DNA of 64,000 nucleotides from NCBI RefSeq assembly GCF_010548305.1, contig NZ_JAAGLV010000002.1, positions 1 to 64,000 of the forward strand. The letters run 5' to 3'. The DNA is from Streptomyces sp. SID13031. Lineage in GTDB: Bacteria > Actinomycetota > Actinomycetes > Propionibacteriales > Kribbellaceae. The notes beneath the pieces were generated by a model, which worked only from the letters and a program-made list of their open reading frames with translations, was not told the origin of the DNA and ran no database searches. This document shows, one piece after another, positions 8,901 through 15,402 of the stretch. Each line of letters begins with the position of its first letter. Position 1 is the stretch's first letter. Both the position numbers and the translations under genes were made by a program.

Positions 8901-9120
8901 TGCCGGGATCGCCGAAGATCATCGCACCAGTCGCACCGTTGCCGATCGGCAGTGCCTCCGACTCCCAGTCGGTGGCCGGCGCGGTGTACCAGAGCGAGAG
9001 GTCCCCGGGGCTCGAGGCCCGGACCGGGACGGGAGCCGCGGACGAGCCAGGCGGGGTGGTCAGTCCGGCCGCCACGGTCACGGCGGCGAGCACGGCGAAG
9101 CCGGTGGTCACGAGTCGCAT
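5947..9120 (-). CDS. Secreted GH95 family alpha-L-fucosidase with C-terminal F5/8 domain
   Basis: This 1057-residue exported enzyme has an N-terminal signal peptide (1-29), then a GH95 N-terminal beta domain and an alpha-barrel. The HVNINLQMNYW segment contains N406 and N408, SPSFSPEHG contains the general acid E536, and DGNFGATAG contains D693. These match the catalytic N/N/E/D set known from Bifidobacterium AfcA. A C-terminal F5/8 type C domain spans about 915-1055. GH95 enzymes invert the linkage and remove terminal alpha-1,2-L-fucose; some members act on alpha-L-galactosides. The start ATG at 9120 has GGGGAC upstream. Two CATCGGAT half-sites in the 5' region suggest sugar-linked control. 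Confidence 0.92.
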   Translation of the reverse strand: MRLVTTGFAVLAAVTVAAGLTTPPGSSAAPVPVRASSPGDLSLWYTAPATDWESEALPIGNGATGAMIFGDPGTEHLQLNEKTLWTGGPGSTQGYDFGNWRTPRPTALADIRGQIDQNLVVPAEAATTALAQNAIGFGGYQPLLDLKLAMTPAPSDVTGYRRHLDIENSLAGVQYEAAGIRYTREYFASAPGNVTVARLSASQAGKVGFTASLTGEANRTRTVQAVGGRITVSGALLDNGMLYESQLQVLNTGGTRTDNPDGTVTVSGADSVVLIVSSGTNYSDVYPTYRGTDPHAGITSRVDAAGRLSYGVLKARHLADYRKLFDRVDLRLGEVMPNIPTDELLTQYQEGTAGPEARKALERLYFQYGRYLLVASSRDNSPLPANLQGVWNNMTSAPWGADYHVNINLQMNYWLAETTNLAETTAPLFDFVDALVPPGRVTAKEMFGSDGWVVHSQTNPFGFTGVIDYPWAFWMPDAGGWLAQSYWEHYQFTKDKTFLKERAYPLMKELAEFWLDELQVDPRDGKLVVSPSFSPEHGDYSAGAAMPQQIVWDLFTNLSEAGPLVGESKAFRNQLTSTLQRLDPGTRVGSWGQLQEWKEDWDDPADQHRHTSQLFGLHPGRQIIPAENPELAAAAVKTLEGRGDGGTGWSKAWKINFWARLLDGNHSHKMLSELLKTSTLKNLWDTHPPFQIDGNFGATAGVAEMLLQSHAGPIDVLPALPDAWADQGRYEGLRARGAFTVGATWQDAAATEIRLHSDKGGPVALRNQIFAGPYTVTDERGRKVDVRRTGTDTVSFATSAGRDYVVRAKAQLDITAPAAVALTPVEVTASVVALSGNLPAGELTLDVPEGWKVSPASVKTPTVRPGRPYPVTFTVTPTLGSGEGDFSLVAKLTSKDWRLSARAGTGLWRVNLARGKPATQSTTAHGAQASRAVDGNTSGSWGDNSLTHTAEPSNEAWWQVDLGKAEALSQISLWNRTDCCSDRLSNYWIITSENPITADSLLAARTAPGVTAIRQAATAGSPATVDLNTTARYVRIQLESTSNPLSLAEVKLYPTGG

Positions 9121-9227
9121 CCTAAGTCCCCACGGTCCAGAGATCCGATGATTGCCGAAACTCTAGGTGCGCCACTTGCGGCTGTAAACAGCGAAGAGTC
9201 AGCAAACCTCTACTGTCTGCAGGCGGG

Positions 9228-9240
9228 AACATCCGATGTT
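9228..9240. promoter_or_regulatory. Dyad AACATC-C-GATGTT upstream of the GH95 gene
   Basis: This is a perfect 6-bp inverted repeat with a single central base. Its core, read on the gene's strand as CATCGGAT, recurs at 9143-9150 nearer the start codon. Dyads of this kind are typical of GntR/FadR-type regulators, but the reader is unknown. Confidence 0.4.
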
Positions 9241-9264
9241 TGCGCTGGACTCAGGGCTCAGGGC

Positions 9265-10497
9265 TCAGCCTAGGGTGCCGGCGATCAGCTGTCCGACCTG
9301 CTCGAGCTCGATCAGGAAACCGTCGTGGCCGTAGGGCGACTTGATCAGGTGCAACGGGCCCGCGTCGGGTCTGGCGTCGATGAGCTCGGCCGACAGGCGG
9401 GCCGGGTAGAGCCGATCGGAGTCGACGGCGGCGACGACGAGGCGGGATTTCAGGCCCTGCAAGGCTTTTGTGAGTCCGCCACGATCGCGGCCGATGTCGT
9501 GGCTGTTCATCGCGCGCGTCAGGACGACGTACGAGCCGGGGTCGAAGCGGGCGGCCAGCTTGCCGGCATGGTGGTCCAGGTAGGACTCCACGGCGAAGCG
9601 GCCGTCGCCTTGCGGGTTGCGGCCGAAGCGGGTGGCCAGCTCGTACTCCGAACGGTAGGTCACGTGCGCGATCCGGCGCGCGATCCCGAGACCGGTTGTC
9701 GGCGCTGTACCGGTCTCGTAGTAGTCGCCTTGCTGCCAGGCGGGGTCGTGCTCGATCGCGGCGAGCTGTGGCGCGCACCAGGCGATCTGCTCCGCCGACG
9801 CGTAACCGGTCGAGGCGAGGACGATCGCAGTACCGACCCTGTCAGGGAAGAGCAACGGCCACTCGAGTGCGCGCATCCCGCCCATCGAGCCGCCGATCAC
9901 TGCTGCCCATTCGTCGATGCCGAGTTGCGTGGCCAGCGCTGCCTCGGCGGCGACCTGGTCCCTGATGGTGATGGCGGGGAACCTGCTGCCCCACGCTTTG
10001 CCGTCCGGTGCTTGGGATGACGGCCCGGTGGTGCCTTGGCAACCACCCAGTACGTTCGCGGCGACGACGTACCAGTCGGCCGGATCGACGTACCGGCCGT
10101 CGCCGATCAAGCCGTCCCACCAGCCCGGGGTTGGTTGCCCCGGACTGGCGGGACCGACCACATGTGCGTCCCCGGTCAGGGCATGACAGATGAGGACGGC
10201 GTTGTCCCGGGCGGCGTTCAGCCGGCCCCAGGTCTCATACGCGACTTGTACTGCGGGGAGTTGCGCGCCGGACTCCAGTGGCAGGTCGCCGATCGCTTTG
10301 AAGCGTCGGTTGGCCACTGGATCTCCGGTGCGCCAGCCACCGAACTCGTGGTCAGGACCGCCCGCTCCCCACGCACCGGCCACCTGACCTGGTGCGTGAG
10401 GAGCCCCCGGAGGCGTACTTCCGGGGTTGCCTGCTTCGGCGCCGATGTCCCGCCCCCGGGCATCGACTACTGAAGCAGGCGGGCGATCCTGGGTCAT
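9265..10497 (-). CDS. metX: Homoserine O-acetyltransferase
   Basis: This 410-residue alpha/beta hydrolase-fold enzyme transfers acetyl from acetyl-CoA to L-homoserine, the first committed step of methionine synthesis. The nucleophile elbow GGSMGG gives S204. The catalytic Asp lies in DSDRLYP and the His in YGHDGF near the C terminus. The sequence is longer than usual at the N terminus: the first 45 residues are Gly/Pro-rich and unconserved, so a start nearer the conserved FGGWRTGDP is possible. It lies 11 bp behind metY on the same transcript, under the cysteine leader. Three partial CTCAGGG repeats follow the stop. Confidence 0.93.
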   Translation of the reverse strand: MTQDRPPASVVDARGRDIGAEAGNPGSTPPGAPHAPGQVAGAWGAGGPDHEFGGWRTGDPVANRRFKAIGDLPLESGAQLPAVQVAYETWGRLNAARDNAVLICHALTGDAHVVGPASPGQPTPGWWDGLIGDGRYVDPADWYVVAANVLGGCQGTTGPSSQAPDGKAWGSRFPAITIRDQVAAEAALATQLGIDEWAAVIGGSMGGMRALEWPLLFPDRVGTAIVLASTGYASAEQIAWCAPQLAAIEHDPAWQQGDYYETGTAPTTGLGIARRIAHVTYRSEYELATRFGRNPQGDGRFAVESYLDHHAGKLAARFDPGSYVVLTRAMNSHDIGRDRGGLTKALQGLKSRLVVAAVDSDRLYPARLSAELIDARPDAGPLHLIKSPYGHDGFLIELEQVGQLIAGTLG

Positions 10498-10508
10498 TGG
10501 TTTGGTTC

Positions 10509-11831
10509 TCAGACCGACTTGGCAGCGGCGAAACCGACCTCGAGATCGGCCAGGATGTCGTCGATGTGCTCGAGACCGACCGCGAGCCGGACCAGGCCGG
10601 GCGTCACGCCGGACGCGAGCTGGTCCTCGGTGGACAGCTGGCTGTGCGTCGTCGACGCCGGGTGGATGACGAGCGAGCGGACGTCACCGATATTGGCGAC
10701 ATGGCTGTGCAGTTGCAGCGCGTCGACGAATCGCTTGCCCGCGTCGACACCGCCCTTGATCTCGAACGCCACCACGGCACCGGCCCCGCGCGGCGTGTAC
10801 TTCTGCGCGAGCTCGTAGTACTGGCTGGACGGCAGGCTCGCGTACGCGACGCTGTCGACCTCGTCACGGGCCTCGAGCCACTGGGCCACCTTGAGCGCGT
10901 TGTCGAGGTGGCGTTCGATCCGCAGCGACAAGGTTTCCAGGCCCTGGGCGATGAGGAACGCGTTGAACGGCGCCACCGCCGTACCGAGGTCACGCAGCCA
11001 CTGCACCCGGGCCTTGAGGATGTAGGCCAGGTTGCCGAGGTCGGAGCCGACACCGAGCGCGGTCGCGTAGGTGAGGCCGTGGTAGCTGTTGTCGGGCTGG
11101 TTGAAACCGGGGAATCGCTCCGGGTTCTGGGCGTAGTCGAACTTGCCGGAGTCGACGATCACGCCGGCGATCGCGGTCCCGTGACCGCCCAGGTACTTCG
11201 TCGCCGAGTGCACGACGACATCGGCGCCGTGCTCGAGCGGGCGCAGGACGTACGGGGTGGCGACGGTGTTGTCGACGATCAGCGGTACGCCGAACTCGTG
11301 CGCGACGCCGGCGATCCCCTCGATGTCGAAGATCTCGCTCTTCGGGTTGGCGATCGTCTCGCCGAAGAACGCCTTGGTGTTCGGCTTGATCGCGGCCTTC
11401 CACGACTCCAGGTCGCTCGGGTCCTCGACGAAGCTGACCTCGATCCCCAGCTTGGGGAAGGTGTAGTGGAACAGGTTGTACGTGCCGCCGTACAGGCTCG
11501 GGCTGCTGACGATGTGGTCGCCGGCCTCGGCGATGTTGAGCAGCGCGAGCGAGGTCGCGGCCTGCCCGGACGACACGAGCAGTGCGGCCGTACCCCCTTC
11601 CAGGCTGGCGATTCGCTGCTCGACCGCGTCCTGGGTCGGGTTCTGGATCCGGGTGTAGATGTTGCCGAACTCCTGCAGCCCGAACAGGCTGGCGGCATGA
11701 TCAGTGCTGTCGAAGGTGTACGAGGTGGTCTGGTAGATCGGCAGCGCCCGCGCGTTGGTGGTCGGGTCGGCGGTCTGCCCGGCGTGGATCTGCCGGGTCT
11801 CGAAAGACCAGCTGGGGGTGTTCTCGGTCAT
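10509..11831 (-). CDS. metY: O-acetylhomoserine sulfhydrylase (PLP enzyme)
   Basis: This 440-residue Cys/Met-metabolism PLP enzyme condenses O-acetylhomoserine with sulfide to homocysteine. The PLP lysine is K212 in VHSATKYLGGHG. SSGQAATS near 88-94 binds the phosphate and YTRIQNPT near 60 is conserved in the family. Length is normal. It is first in the metYX operon and uses the product of metX. A 110-nt leader upstream encodes a Cys-rich peptide, so its expression probably answers to charged tRNA-Cys. A homocysteine-recycling enzyme, ahcY, lies at 54.4 kb. Confidence 0.94.
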   Translation of the reverse strand: MTENTPSWSFETRQIHAGQTADPTTNARALPIYQTTSYTFDSTDHAASLFGLQEFGNIYTRIQNPTQDAVEQRIASLEGGTAALLVSSGQAATSLALLNIAEAGDHIVSSPSLYGGTYNLFHYTFPKLGIEVSFVEDPSDLESWKAAIKPNTKAFFGETIANPKSEIFDIEGIAGVAHEFGVPLIVDNTVATPYVLRPLEHGADVVVHSATKYLGGHGTAIAGVIVDSGKFDYAQNPERFPGFNQPDNSYHGLTYATALGVGSDLGNLAYILKARVQWLRDLGTAVAPFNAFLIAQGLETLSLRIERHLDNALKVAQWLEARDEVDSVAYASLPSSQYYELAQKYTPRGAGAVVAFEIKGGVDAGKRFVDALQLHSHVANIGDVRSLVIHPASTTHSQLSTEDQLASGVTPGLVRLAVGLEHIDDILADLEVGFAAAKSV

Positions 11832-11871
11832 ACGACGGTCCTGTTCTCGGGTACGACGGCAGCACCGACCG

Positions 11872-11891
11872 GCCCTGCTTCCGAGCAGGGC
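11872..11891 (-). promoter_or_regulatory. Hairpin in the metY leader
   Basis: On the minus strand GCCCTGCT pairs with AGCAGGGC across a four-base loop, and ACCG/CGGT can extend it outside. It lies between the leader peptide stop and the metY start. No T-run follows, so it is not a classical terminator. It could be part of an attenuation switch. Confidence 0.5.
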
Positions 11892-11940
11892 TAAGCGACC
11901 GGTATGCCAGGTGATTAAGGGTTTTCACTCACAACAGGTG

Positions 11941-11964
11941 CTAGCGGCAACAACACTCGGTCAT
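11941..11964 (-). CDS. Cysteine leader peptide MTECCCR upstream of metY
   Basis: A seven-codon frame, ATG ACC GAG TGT TGT TGC CGC TAG, is preceded at good distance by AGGAG and ends 109 bp before the metY start. Three consecutive cysteine codons before a sulfur-assimilation operon are the mark of a ribosome-mediated cysteine sensor, as known in mycobacteria. Slow decoding at low Cys-tRNA would let downstream RNA refold and favour metYX expression. The codons and RBS are seen directly; the regulatory role is inference. Confidence 0.75.
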   Translation of the reverse strand: MTECCCR

Positions 11965-12114
11965 AGCAGCTCCTGGAGTCCCCGGGCTGCCGCTGACGGA
12001 CCGCCCTCGTACCAAAGACGATAACGTTGGTAGACATTCACCCAAGGTAACCGTCCACATTCTGAGCACCCCTCCCACCAACACCCCACACCCACACCCC
12101 ACACCCACACCGCG

Positions 12115-12180
12115 CACCCGCACCCGCACCCGCACCCGCACCCGCACCCGCACCCGCACCCGCACCCGCACCCGCACCCC
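12115..12180. repeat. Hexanucleotide tandem array (CACCCG)n
   Basis: Ten perfect CACCCG units are followed by one CACCCC. The flank at 12080-12114 is a degenerate run of CACACC units, so the array grew from simple-sequence DNA. It lies about 150 bp upstream of the metY leader peptide. Such arrays are prone to slippage and may vary between strains. Confidence 0.95.
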
Positions 12181-12200
12181 GCACCGCCCGCCTGGCGTCG

Positions 12201-12310
12201 CCCCCGGACCGCCACCACACACCAACCTCGCCCTCGTCCGCCCCGACAGGCTCACGGCGGCGCCGGAACACGGCATTCGCGGAGGTTGGTGTGTGGTGCA
12301 GGTCCGGGGC
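12201..12310. repeat. Hairpin element, copy 1
   Basis: The outer arm CCCCGGACC pairs with GGTCCGGGG. After three unpaired bases a 16-bp arm, ACCACACACCAACCTC, pairs with its exact complement at 12282-12297. The interior loop is about 50 nt and contains CAGGCTCACGG and GGCATTCGCGG, which are shared with copy 2. Roughly four-fifths of the 105 bases match the second copy at 12681. Confidence 0.85.
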
Positions 12311-12418
12311 GCTGGACAACCGGCTCCGCAGTCGCCCGGAACTCGCCAGAGTTAAGCCATACCGGTAGTGATCGAGGTGCTATGGGAGCGAGGCTGGAGT
12401 TCGGCCGCCGGCCCGCAT

Positions 12419-12578
12419 CCGGCTCATGAGGCTGGGCGTCACCGTCGCGGATTGGACGCGTCACGGGCGAAAGCCCCCATCGGAGAGGGGCCCCTTGGGC
12501 CTCCCGGCCGGCGCGCGACCGGCTCGTGACGCTGGGCGTCACCTCGTGAACGGGACGCGGGACAGGGGAGAAGAAGCC
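12419..12578. repeat. Two direct repeats with exact 100-bp spacing
   Basis: The 25-bp units beginning at 12419 and 12519 start CCGGCTC(A/G)TGA and share GCTGGGCGTCACC, with 23 of 25 positions equal. Looser similarity (GGACGCG, GAAGCCCC) continues for another 35 bp. In the second unit GTGACGC and GCGTCAC form a tight stem. The pair lies between the two hairpin elements. Confidence 0.75.
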
Positions 12579-12680
12579 CCGCACCGTGGAGAGGTACGGC
12601 TAGGTGTCCGGGCCAACCTAGGTGCGGCTGACGCCGTCAGCCCGTCGTGCTGCTACTGATCGGCAGGTCATGGTGCCGGC

Positions 12681-12788
12681 CTCGGACCGCCATCACACAC
12701 TAACCTCGCCGCCGTCTGGTCGGGCAGGCTCACGGTGGCGCGGGAATGCGGCATTCGCGGGCGTTGGTGTGTGGTGGCGGTCCGGAGG
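12681..12788. repeat. Hairpin element, copy 2
   Basis: The left arm, which starts CGGACCGCCATCACACAC, pairs with the right arm around 12763-12785. Two C-to-T changes relative to copy 1 in the left arm still allow G-U pairs in RNA. The loop repeats CAGGCTCACGG and the small palindrome GAATGC-G-GCATTC. Orientation is the same as copy 1, at a distance of about 480 bp. Confidence 0.85.
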
Positions 12789-12867
12789 TGTGGGCATGTG
12801 TGCAACGGGGTGTTGCACGAATGCGGTTTGGGTTGGTTGGGGGTGTGCGCGGGCGGGCGCATGGGGG

Positions 12868-13359
12868 TTAGGTGGTCTTCTTCTTCTTTGATTTGGGGGG
12901 TGTGCGGAGGTGTTGGGTTCGGTAGAAGTTGTTGGCGATGTGGGCTTTCAGGGTGGCGTGGGTCCACTTGTTGTCGATGGATTCTCGGGCGTACCAGAGA
13001 CGGTGGGTGCGGTTGGTCAGTTTTTGGATGAGGGTCAGGTGGTGGTACCAGGGGAGCCGGGCGAGGGGACCGCGGGCGTAGGCCTCCAGGGGCCAGGATT
13101 CGGCGAAGGTGATCATGTATCTGAGGTTGCGGGCCGAGAGTCCTTTGCGGGTGGGGAAGCGGGCGGTCAGGTCGGTGGAGAGGTGGTCGATGGCGCGGCT
13201 CGACCAGTCGGAGCTCGGTTGCCAGCGGAGGATTTCCTGACCGATCGACCAGTTGGTCAGGACTGTGTTGTTGTCGGCGGCGACGTGCGTCGCGACAGCT
13301 TCGAGGAAGGCCGGGTACCAGTCCGGCATCGACGGCCGGTCGGTGGGAATCACGTTCAT
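12868..13359 (-). CDS. Stand-alone DUF1016 N-terminal domain protein
   Basis: This 163-residue protein matches the N-terminal DUF1016 domain of YhcG-type PDDEXK nuclease proteins: NWSIGQEIL, then LSTDLTARFPTRKGLSARNLRYM, RLPWYHH and RLWYARESIDNKW. It ends in a lysine-rich tail, SKKKK. Full-length family members of about 350 residues carry a C-terminal nuclease domain, which is missing here. The start is placed at ATG 13359, or ATG 13329, because conserved sequence begins there; neither has a strong RBS. The frame is open further upstream, but that part opposes the SDR gene and looks non-coding. It may be a remnant, or an anti-nuclease or adaptor. Function unknown. Confidence 0.65.
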   Translation of the reverse strand: MNVIPTDRPSMPDWYPAFLEAVATHVAADNNTVLTNWSIGQEILRWQPSSDWSSRAIDHLSTDLTARFPTRKGLSARNLRYMITFAESWPLEAYARGPLARLPWYHHLTLIQKLTNRTHRLWYARESIDNKWTHATLKAHIANNFYRTQHLRTPPKSKKKKTT

Positions 13360-13511
13360 GCGAGCCAGGATGGGACCGACGGTGGGTGCGACACGAAGGC
13401 CTTCGGAGGGCAGATTGGGGGCAGACCCGCAGGCCTGGTCAGACCGGACGGATCGGAGCACCTGAATCTGTCCAGTTGGCGAGGTGACGGTCAGCATCAC
13501 CAGGCGGTGGG

Positions 13512-14297
13512 TCAGGTTGTTGGGTAGTCCTTGCGGAAGGGGCCTGAGGGGGTCAGGTCCAGCAGGCCGGGGCCGGTGAGGACTCCGCCTTCCACGGGGA
13601 GGGTGTGGCCGGTGATCCAGGAGGCGTCGGAGGAGGCCAGGAAGGCTACTGCGGCGGCTACGTCTTCGGGTTCGCCGACCCGGCCCAGTGGGTAGAGGGC
13701 TTTGAACTTTTCCAGGGTGTCGGGCTGGTCGTCCCAGTTCGGGGTGTTGATGGTGCCGGGGGCGACCACGTTGAAGCGGACGCCCATGCCGCCGTAGCGG
13801 GCGGCGAAGTTCTGGGTGATGGCGATCTGGCCGGCCTTCGCGGCGGCGTACTCGATGTTGCCGAAGGCGGCGAGGCCGTTGACCGAACTGATCGTGACGA
13901 CATTTCCCTTGGTTTTCACCAAGTGGGGCAGGGATGCCTGGATGCACCGGGCGGCGCCGACCAGGGTCAGGTCCAACTGGCGGTGCCAGTCTTCGTCCGT
14001 GGTGTCTTCGGGGACCGCCCCGACGATGCAGCCGCCCGCGTTGTTGACCAGCACGTCCAGCCGGCCGAAGTGCTCGACCGTCGCCGCGACCGCGGCGTCG
14101 ACCTGCGACCGCACTGTCACGTCGAGGCGGACAGCAAGCGCATCGCCGAGCTCGGCGGCGAGGGCGCTGATCTTGTCCTCCTGCAGGTCGGTGATGACCA
14201 CCGACCCACCCTCAGCCGCGATCCGTCGCGCGACCGCCGCGCCGATTCCCTGCGCACCCGCCGTGACGAGCGCGACCTTCCCCTCGAAACGCTGCAT
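13512..14297 (-). CDS. SDR family oxidoreductase
   Basis: This is a 261-residue classical short-chain dehydrogenase. Its cofactor motif is TAGAQGIG (residues 12-19), with alanine where the first glycine is usual. NNAG is at 85-88, the catalytic serine at 137-138 and Y150/K154 in EYAAAK. D37 after the second strand suggests NAD(H) preference. It would oxidise or reduce an alcohol/ketone pair of unknown identity. It begins directly after the stop of the TIGR03089 gene, so the two are co-transcribed. Confidence 0.88.
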   Translation of the reverse strand: MQRFEGKVALVTAGAQGIGAAVARRIAAEGGSVVITDLQEDKISALAAELGDALAVRLDVTVRSQVDAAVAATVEHFGRLDVLVNNAGGCIVGAVPEDTTDEDWHRQLDLTLVGAARCIQASLPHLVKTKGNVVTISSVNGLAAFGNIEYAAAKAGQIAITQNFAARYGGMGVRFNVVAPGTINTPNWDDQPDTLEKFKALYPLGRVGEPEDVAAAVAFLASSDASWITGHTLPVEGGVLTGPGLLDLTPSGPFRKDYPTT

Positions 14298-14975
14298 TTA
14301 AAGGCCCTCCAGCACGCGATCGACCTTCTCGTCCGAGATCCGCCGATCGAGCTTCGCCGGGTCCAGGTTGCGGCAGAGCACGATTGAACCGCCACCCGAG
14401 ATCACCCCGACCAACGTGCCGAGACCGGCCGGTACGACGAGCGAGGTGGTGGTGAGTACGCGGTCGGTGATCGGCTCGGCGGCCGCGATCAGGTCGGCGT
14501 GCGTCTGCTCGTCGTACGCCGCTGCGGAGGCCGTCGGCGGGTCGAACGGTACGAACAGATCCGGATGGTTGTAGACCTCGGCGCCGTAGTCGTGGATCCC
14601 CTCGGGCACCGGCTCGCGGAACCGCCCACCGAGGGGCAGCAACGCGGAAGCGATCGTCTCGCGCGATCCGCGGACGCGGAAGTCCGGACCGGTGATGGCC
14701 AGATCCCCCTCACCGGTGGTGACGGTCGCGCCGGCCGACCAGGTCGACAACGCCCAAACGACACCCAGCCAGTGCGGCGGCAGCCCGATGGCGACGGTCT
14801 CGCCGGCCTCCAGGTCGTACTCGTCGACGAGCAGGTTGGCCGTCTTCGCCACCCAGTTCGCGGTGGTGACCGCGCTGAGCTCGATTCGCTCGCCGGTGAC
14901 GTCGTCGTAGTAGGTCAGGAACGGGTTGGCGCCATCCCGCCGGACTGCGGCGCCGAACAGCTCAGGAAGGGTCAC
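14298..14975 (-). CDS. TIGR03089 family protein
   Basis: This 225-residue protein of an actinobacteria-specific family resembles the N-terminal part of AMP-forming acyl-CoA ligases: YDDVTGERIELS, then the NLLVDEYDLEAGETVAIGLPPH segment described by position (about 47-68). It lacks the ATP-binding P-loop and the C-terminal lid, so adenylation is unlikely. It is probably the first gene of a two-gene unit with the SDR. Function unknown. tatA starts 61 bp away on the other strand. Confidence 0.8.
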   Translation of the reverse strand: MTLPELFGAAVRRDGANPFLTYYDDVTGERIELSAVTTANWVAKTANLLVDEYDLEAGETVAIGLPPHWLGVVWALSTWSAGATVTTGEGDLAITGPDFRVRGSRETIASALLPLGGRFREPVPEGIHDYGAEVYNHPDLFVPFDPPTASAAAYDEQTHADLIAAAEPITDRVLTTTSLVVPAGLGTLVGVISGGGSIVLCRNLDPAKLDRRISDEKVDRVLEGL

Positions 14976-15036
14976 GCCGCAACCCTACGTTCGCACCGAA
15001 GTACCTTGGACGAGGACACCGGAAAGAAGGATCGTC

Positions 15037-15306
15037 ATGGCTTCACTACTGGCGCTGCCCGAGGGCGGCGAGTGGATCGTGCTGCTCGTCATCGTCGTGT
15101 TCCTCTTCGGCGCGAACAAGCTCCCCGACCTGACCCGCAACGCGGCCAAGGCACTGGTCGAGTTCCGCAAGATCAGCGAGAAAGCCCAAACAGCCGACGA
15201 CCAGCCCACGACGGCCGAGAAACCCAAGCAGGTCGAGAAACCCCAGCAGGTCGAGAAACCCCAGCCGGTCGAGGAGCCCCAGCAGGTCGACAAGCCGCAG
15301 GCTTAG
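15037..15306 (+). CDS. tatA: Sec-independent translocase protein TatA/TatE
   Basis: This 89-residue single-span protein forms the pore-like part of the twin-arginine export system, which moves folded proteins over the membrane. A hydrophobic helix (about 12-24) leads into the FGANKLPDLTRNAAKAL hinge and amphipathic helix that define the family. The C-terminal tail is made of QQVEKP-like hexapeptide repeats rich in Lys, Pro, Glu and Gln. The ATG at 15037 follows GAAAGAAGG; the frame continues upstream without conserved sequence. No tatB or tatC is beside it. Confidence 0.9.
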   Translation: MASLLALPEGGEWIVLLVIVVFLFGANKLPDLTRNAAKALVEFRKISEKAQTADDQPTTAEKPKQVEKPQQVEKPQPVEEPQQVDKPQA

Positions 15307-15402
15307 CGCGAGCCCGTACGCCGGCTACGACCTGGGGATGAGGTCCGGTCCCGCCCCGGGGGACGATGTCGGCGCGCCCAGGCGTCAATAGGTTCGAGGT
15401 AG

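Larger units (their letters stand above)
11965..12867. other. Long non-coding interval with several repeat types
   Basis: About 900 bp carry no credible gene. The metYX promoter should lie at about 11990-12060; a TTGGGT-16-TATCGT pair is visible on the minus strand. Then come a hexamer array (12115-12180), hairpin element copy 1 (12201-12310), two direct repeats 100 bp apart (12419 and 12519), an 8-bp inverted repeat GGCTGACG/CGTCAGCC (12626-12642), hairpin element copy 2 (12681-12788) and a GTGCAAC/GTTGCAC hairpin (12800-12818). Open frames across the hexamers give only low-complexity Gly/Ala/Arg peptides. Confidence 0.7.

Noticed and set aside
11832..12060. SAM-II or SAM-IV riboswitch upstream of metY
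   Set aside because: No pseudoknot-type core or conserved SAM-IV segments could be aligned; the Cys leader peptide explains the region better.
12038..12319. Small proteins across the hexamer array
   Set aside because: They translate into Gly-Ala or Arg-Val dipeptide repeats without RBS or homology; simple-sequence DNA.
12601..12660. tRNA or small stable RNA at the GGCTGACG/CGTCAGCC dyad
   Set aside because: No T-loop GTTCRA sequence, acceptor stem or CCA context; only a short hairpin.
12115..12788. CRISPR array
   Set aside because: Hexamers have no spacers, the larger repeats occur only twice each and no cas genes are present.
13360..13947. Long N-terminal extension of the DUF1016-domain protein
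   Set aside because: The open frame upstream of 13359 runs antisense to the SDR gene and shows Arg/His/Pro-rich non-protein composition.
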